A stretch of 64,000 nucleotides of DNA from Betaproteobacteria bacterium (GTDB lineage Bacteria; Pseudomonadota; Gammaproteobacteria; Burkholderiales; Ga0077523), in NCBI GenBank assembly GCA_016125475.1, contig WGLR01000026.1, forward strand, positions 1-64,000, written 5' to 3'. Below the pieces are notes generated by a model. The model searched no databases. It was not told where the DNA came from and saw only the letters and a program-made list of their open reading frames with translations. Numbering within the stretch: the stretch's first letter is position 1; each line of letters starts with the position of its first letter. The position numbers and the translations under genes were made by a program. Below, piece by piece: positions 63,825 through 64,000 of the stretch.

Positions 63825-64000
63825 TTGCGCGAAGTTCCTATCCTGCTTTCGTCACAGCCGGCCGATGACGTTCAGAAGCGTGTCGCAGCCATTGCACTGG
63901 CGGCAACCGTGCTCGTGTTCCTGCTCGTCGTCCCGTTCGCCCACCGTCCGCTGACCCGGCACCCGCTCTTCATCCCCGTATACCAGCCCCTGGTGGTCTT
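63825..64000 (+). CDS. MASE4-type membrane sensor, N-terminal part (cut by window end)
   Basis: An open frame from a TTG at 63825, preceded by GGGAGGGAGAG, runs to the window edge (58 codons). It reads LREVPILL... then a transmembrane helix (VAAIALAATVLVFLLVVPFA) and PLTRHPLFIPVYQPLVV. The pattern of a first helix followed by xPFA...PLxxxPxFIPxYQ is that of the MASE4 membrane domain, which precedes signalling domains such as PAS, GGDEF or histidine kinase. The output domain lies outside the window. The start is uncertain. Confidence 0.7.
   Translation, partial: MREVPILLSSQPADDVQKRVAAIALAATVLVFLLVVPFAHRPLTRHPLFIPVYQPLVV

Overview
The window is a high-GC, gene-dense bacterial chromosome segment. 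The gene content fits a betaproteobacterium (order not determined): a Sox thiosulfate-oxidation operon, a CysB-type LysR regulator, a peroxiredoxin-glutaredoxin fusion, DUF4124 proteins, QueG, DusA, TruC and MSMEG_1061-type flavoproteins. No rRNA, tRNA, integrase, transposase, phage gene or CRISPR array is visible. The segment reads as ordinary chromosome with accessory blocks.

Layout. 0.4-4.6 kb: sox operon soxY-Z-A-X-B on the minus strand, with no soxCD in the window. 5-10.4 kb: a lipoprotein, a ketopantoate-reductase-like protein, an alkyldihydroxyacetonephosphate-synthase-like flavoprotein, a nitrilase-fold protein whose catalytic Cys is Ser, and two small DUF4124 proteins. 10.4-18 kb: acyl-CoA ligase, FKBP isomerase, flavin-binding protein, DegP-type protease, a PhnM-like protein stripped of its metal ligands, a possible small RNA with a strong terminator, DusA and a lipoprotein. 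18-23.5 kb: CysB-like regulator, Prx-Grx fusion plus its own disulfide reductase, HpsN-like sulfopropanediol dehydrogenase and a secreted protein. 23.6-31 kb: FkbM methyltransferase, lipocalin, free CZB domain, SDR, orphan branched-chain-type binding protein, two tandem DUF4124 proteins, DUF2905 and a PEBP protein.

31.1-51.4 kb holds three export systems with other genes between them: a MacAB-TolC-type set with ATPase and permease as separate genes, a heavy-metal RND set (His-rich small protein, adaptor, pump, outer-membrane factor), and a second RND pump with adaptor but no outer-membrane factor. Between the first two lie a repeat cluster, a membrane protein, a bicupin, a DoeB-like deacylase, two heptamer arrays, QueG and an ABM monooxygenase. 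51.7-64 kb: fatty-acid-hydroxylase-type membrane protein, TruC, a PAS sensor protein that looks like a dead histidine kinase, a CDF-type cation transporter, an atypical SDR, MetY, a DUF5989 + SGNH hydrolase pair, a DUF900 esterase, a TIM-barrel isomerase and the start of a MASE4 membrane sensor.

Two themes recur. Sulfur: Sox thiosulfate oxidation, HpsN-type organosulfonate use, MetY homocysteine synthesis and a CysB-like regulator. Export and metal handling: MacAB, heavy-metal RND, drug-type RND and CDF. The more unusual signals are several intact reading frames from enzyme families that have lost their catalytic residues (nitrilase, PhnM, histidine kinase, SDR), and a family of 7-bp repeats (GCGATAG / GTTCGGG) that forms a two-part array at 38.6 kb and recurs at the soxX and soxB stop codons. 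All function calls come from reading motifs; no database search was possible.
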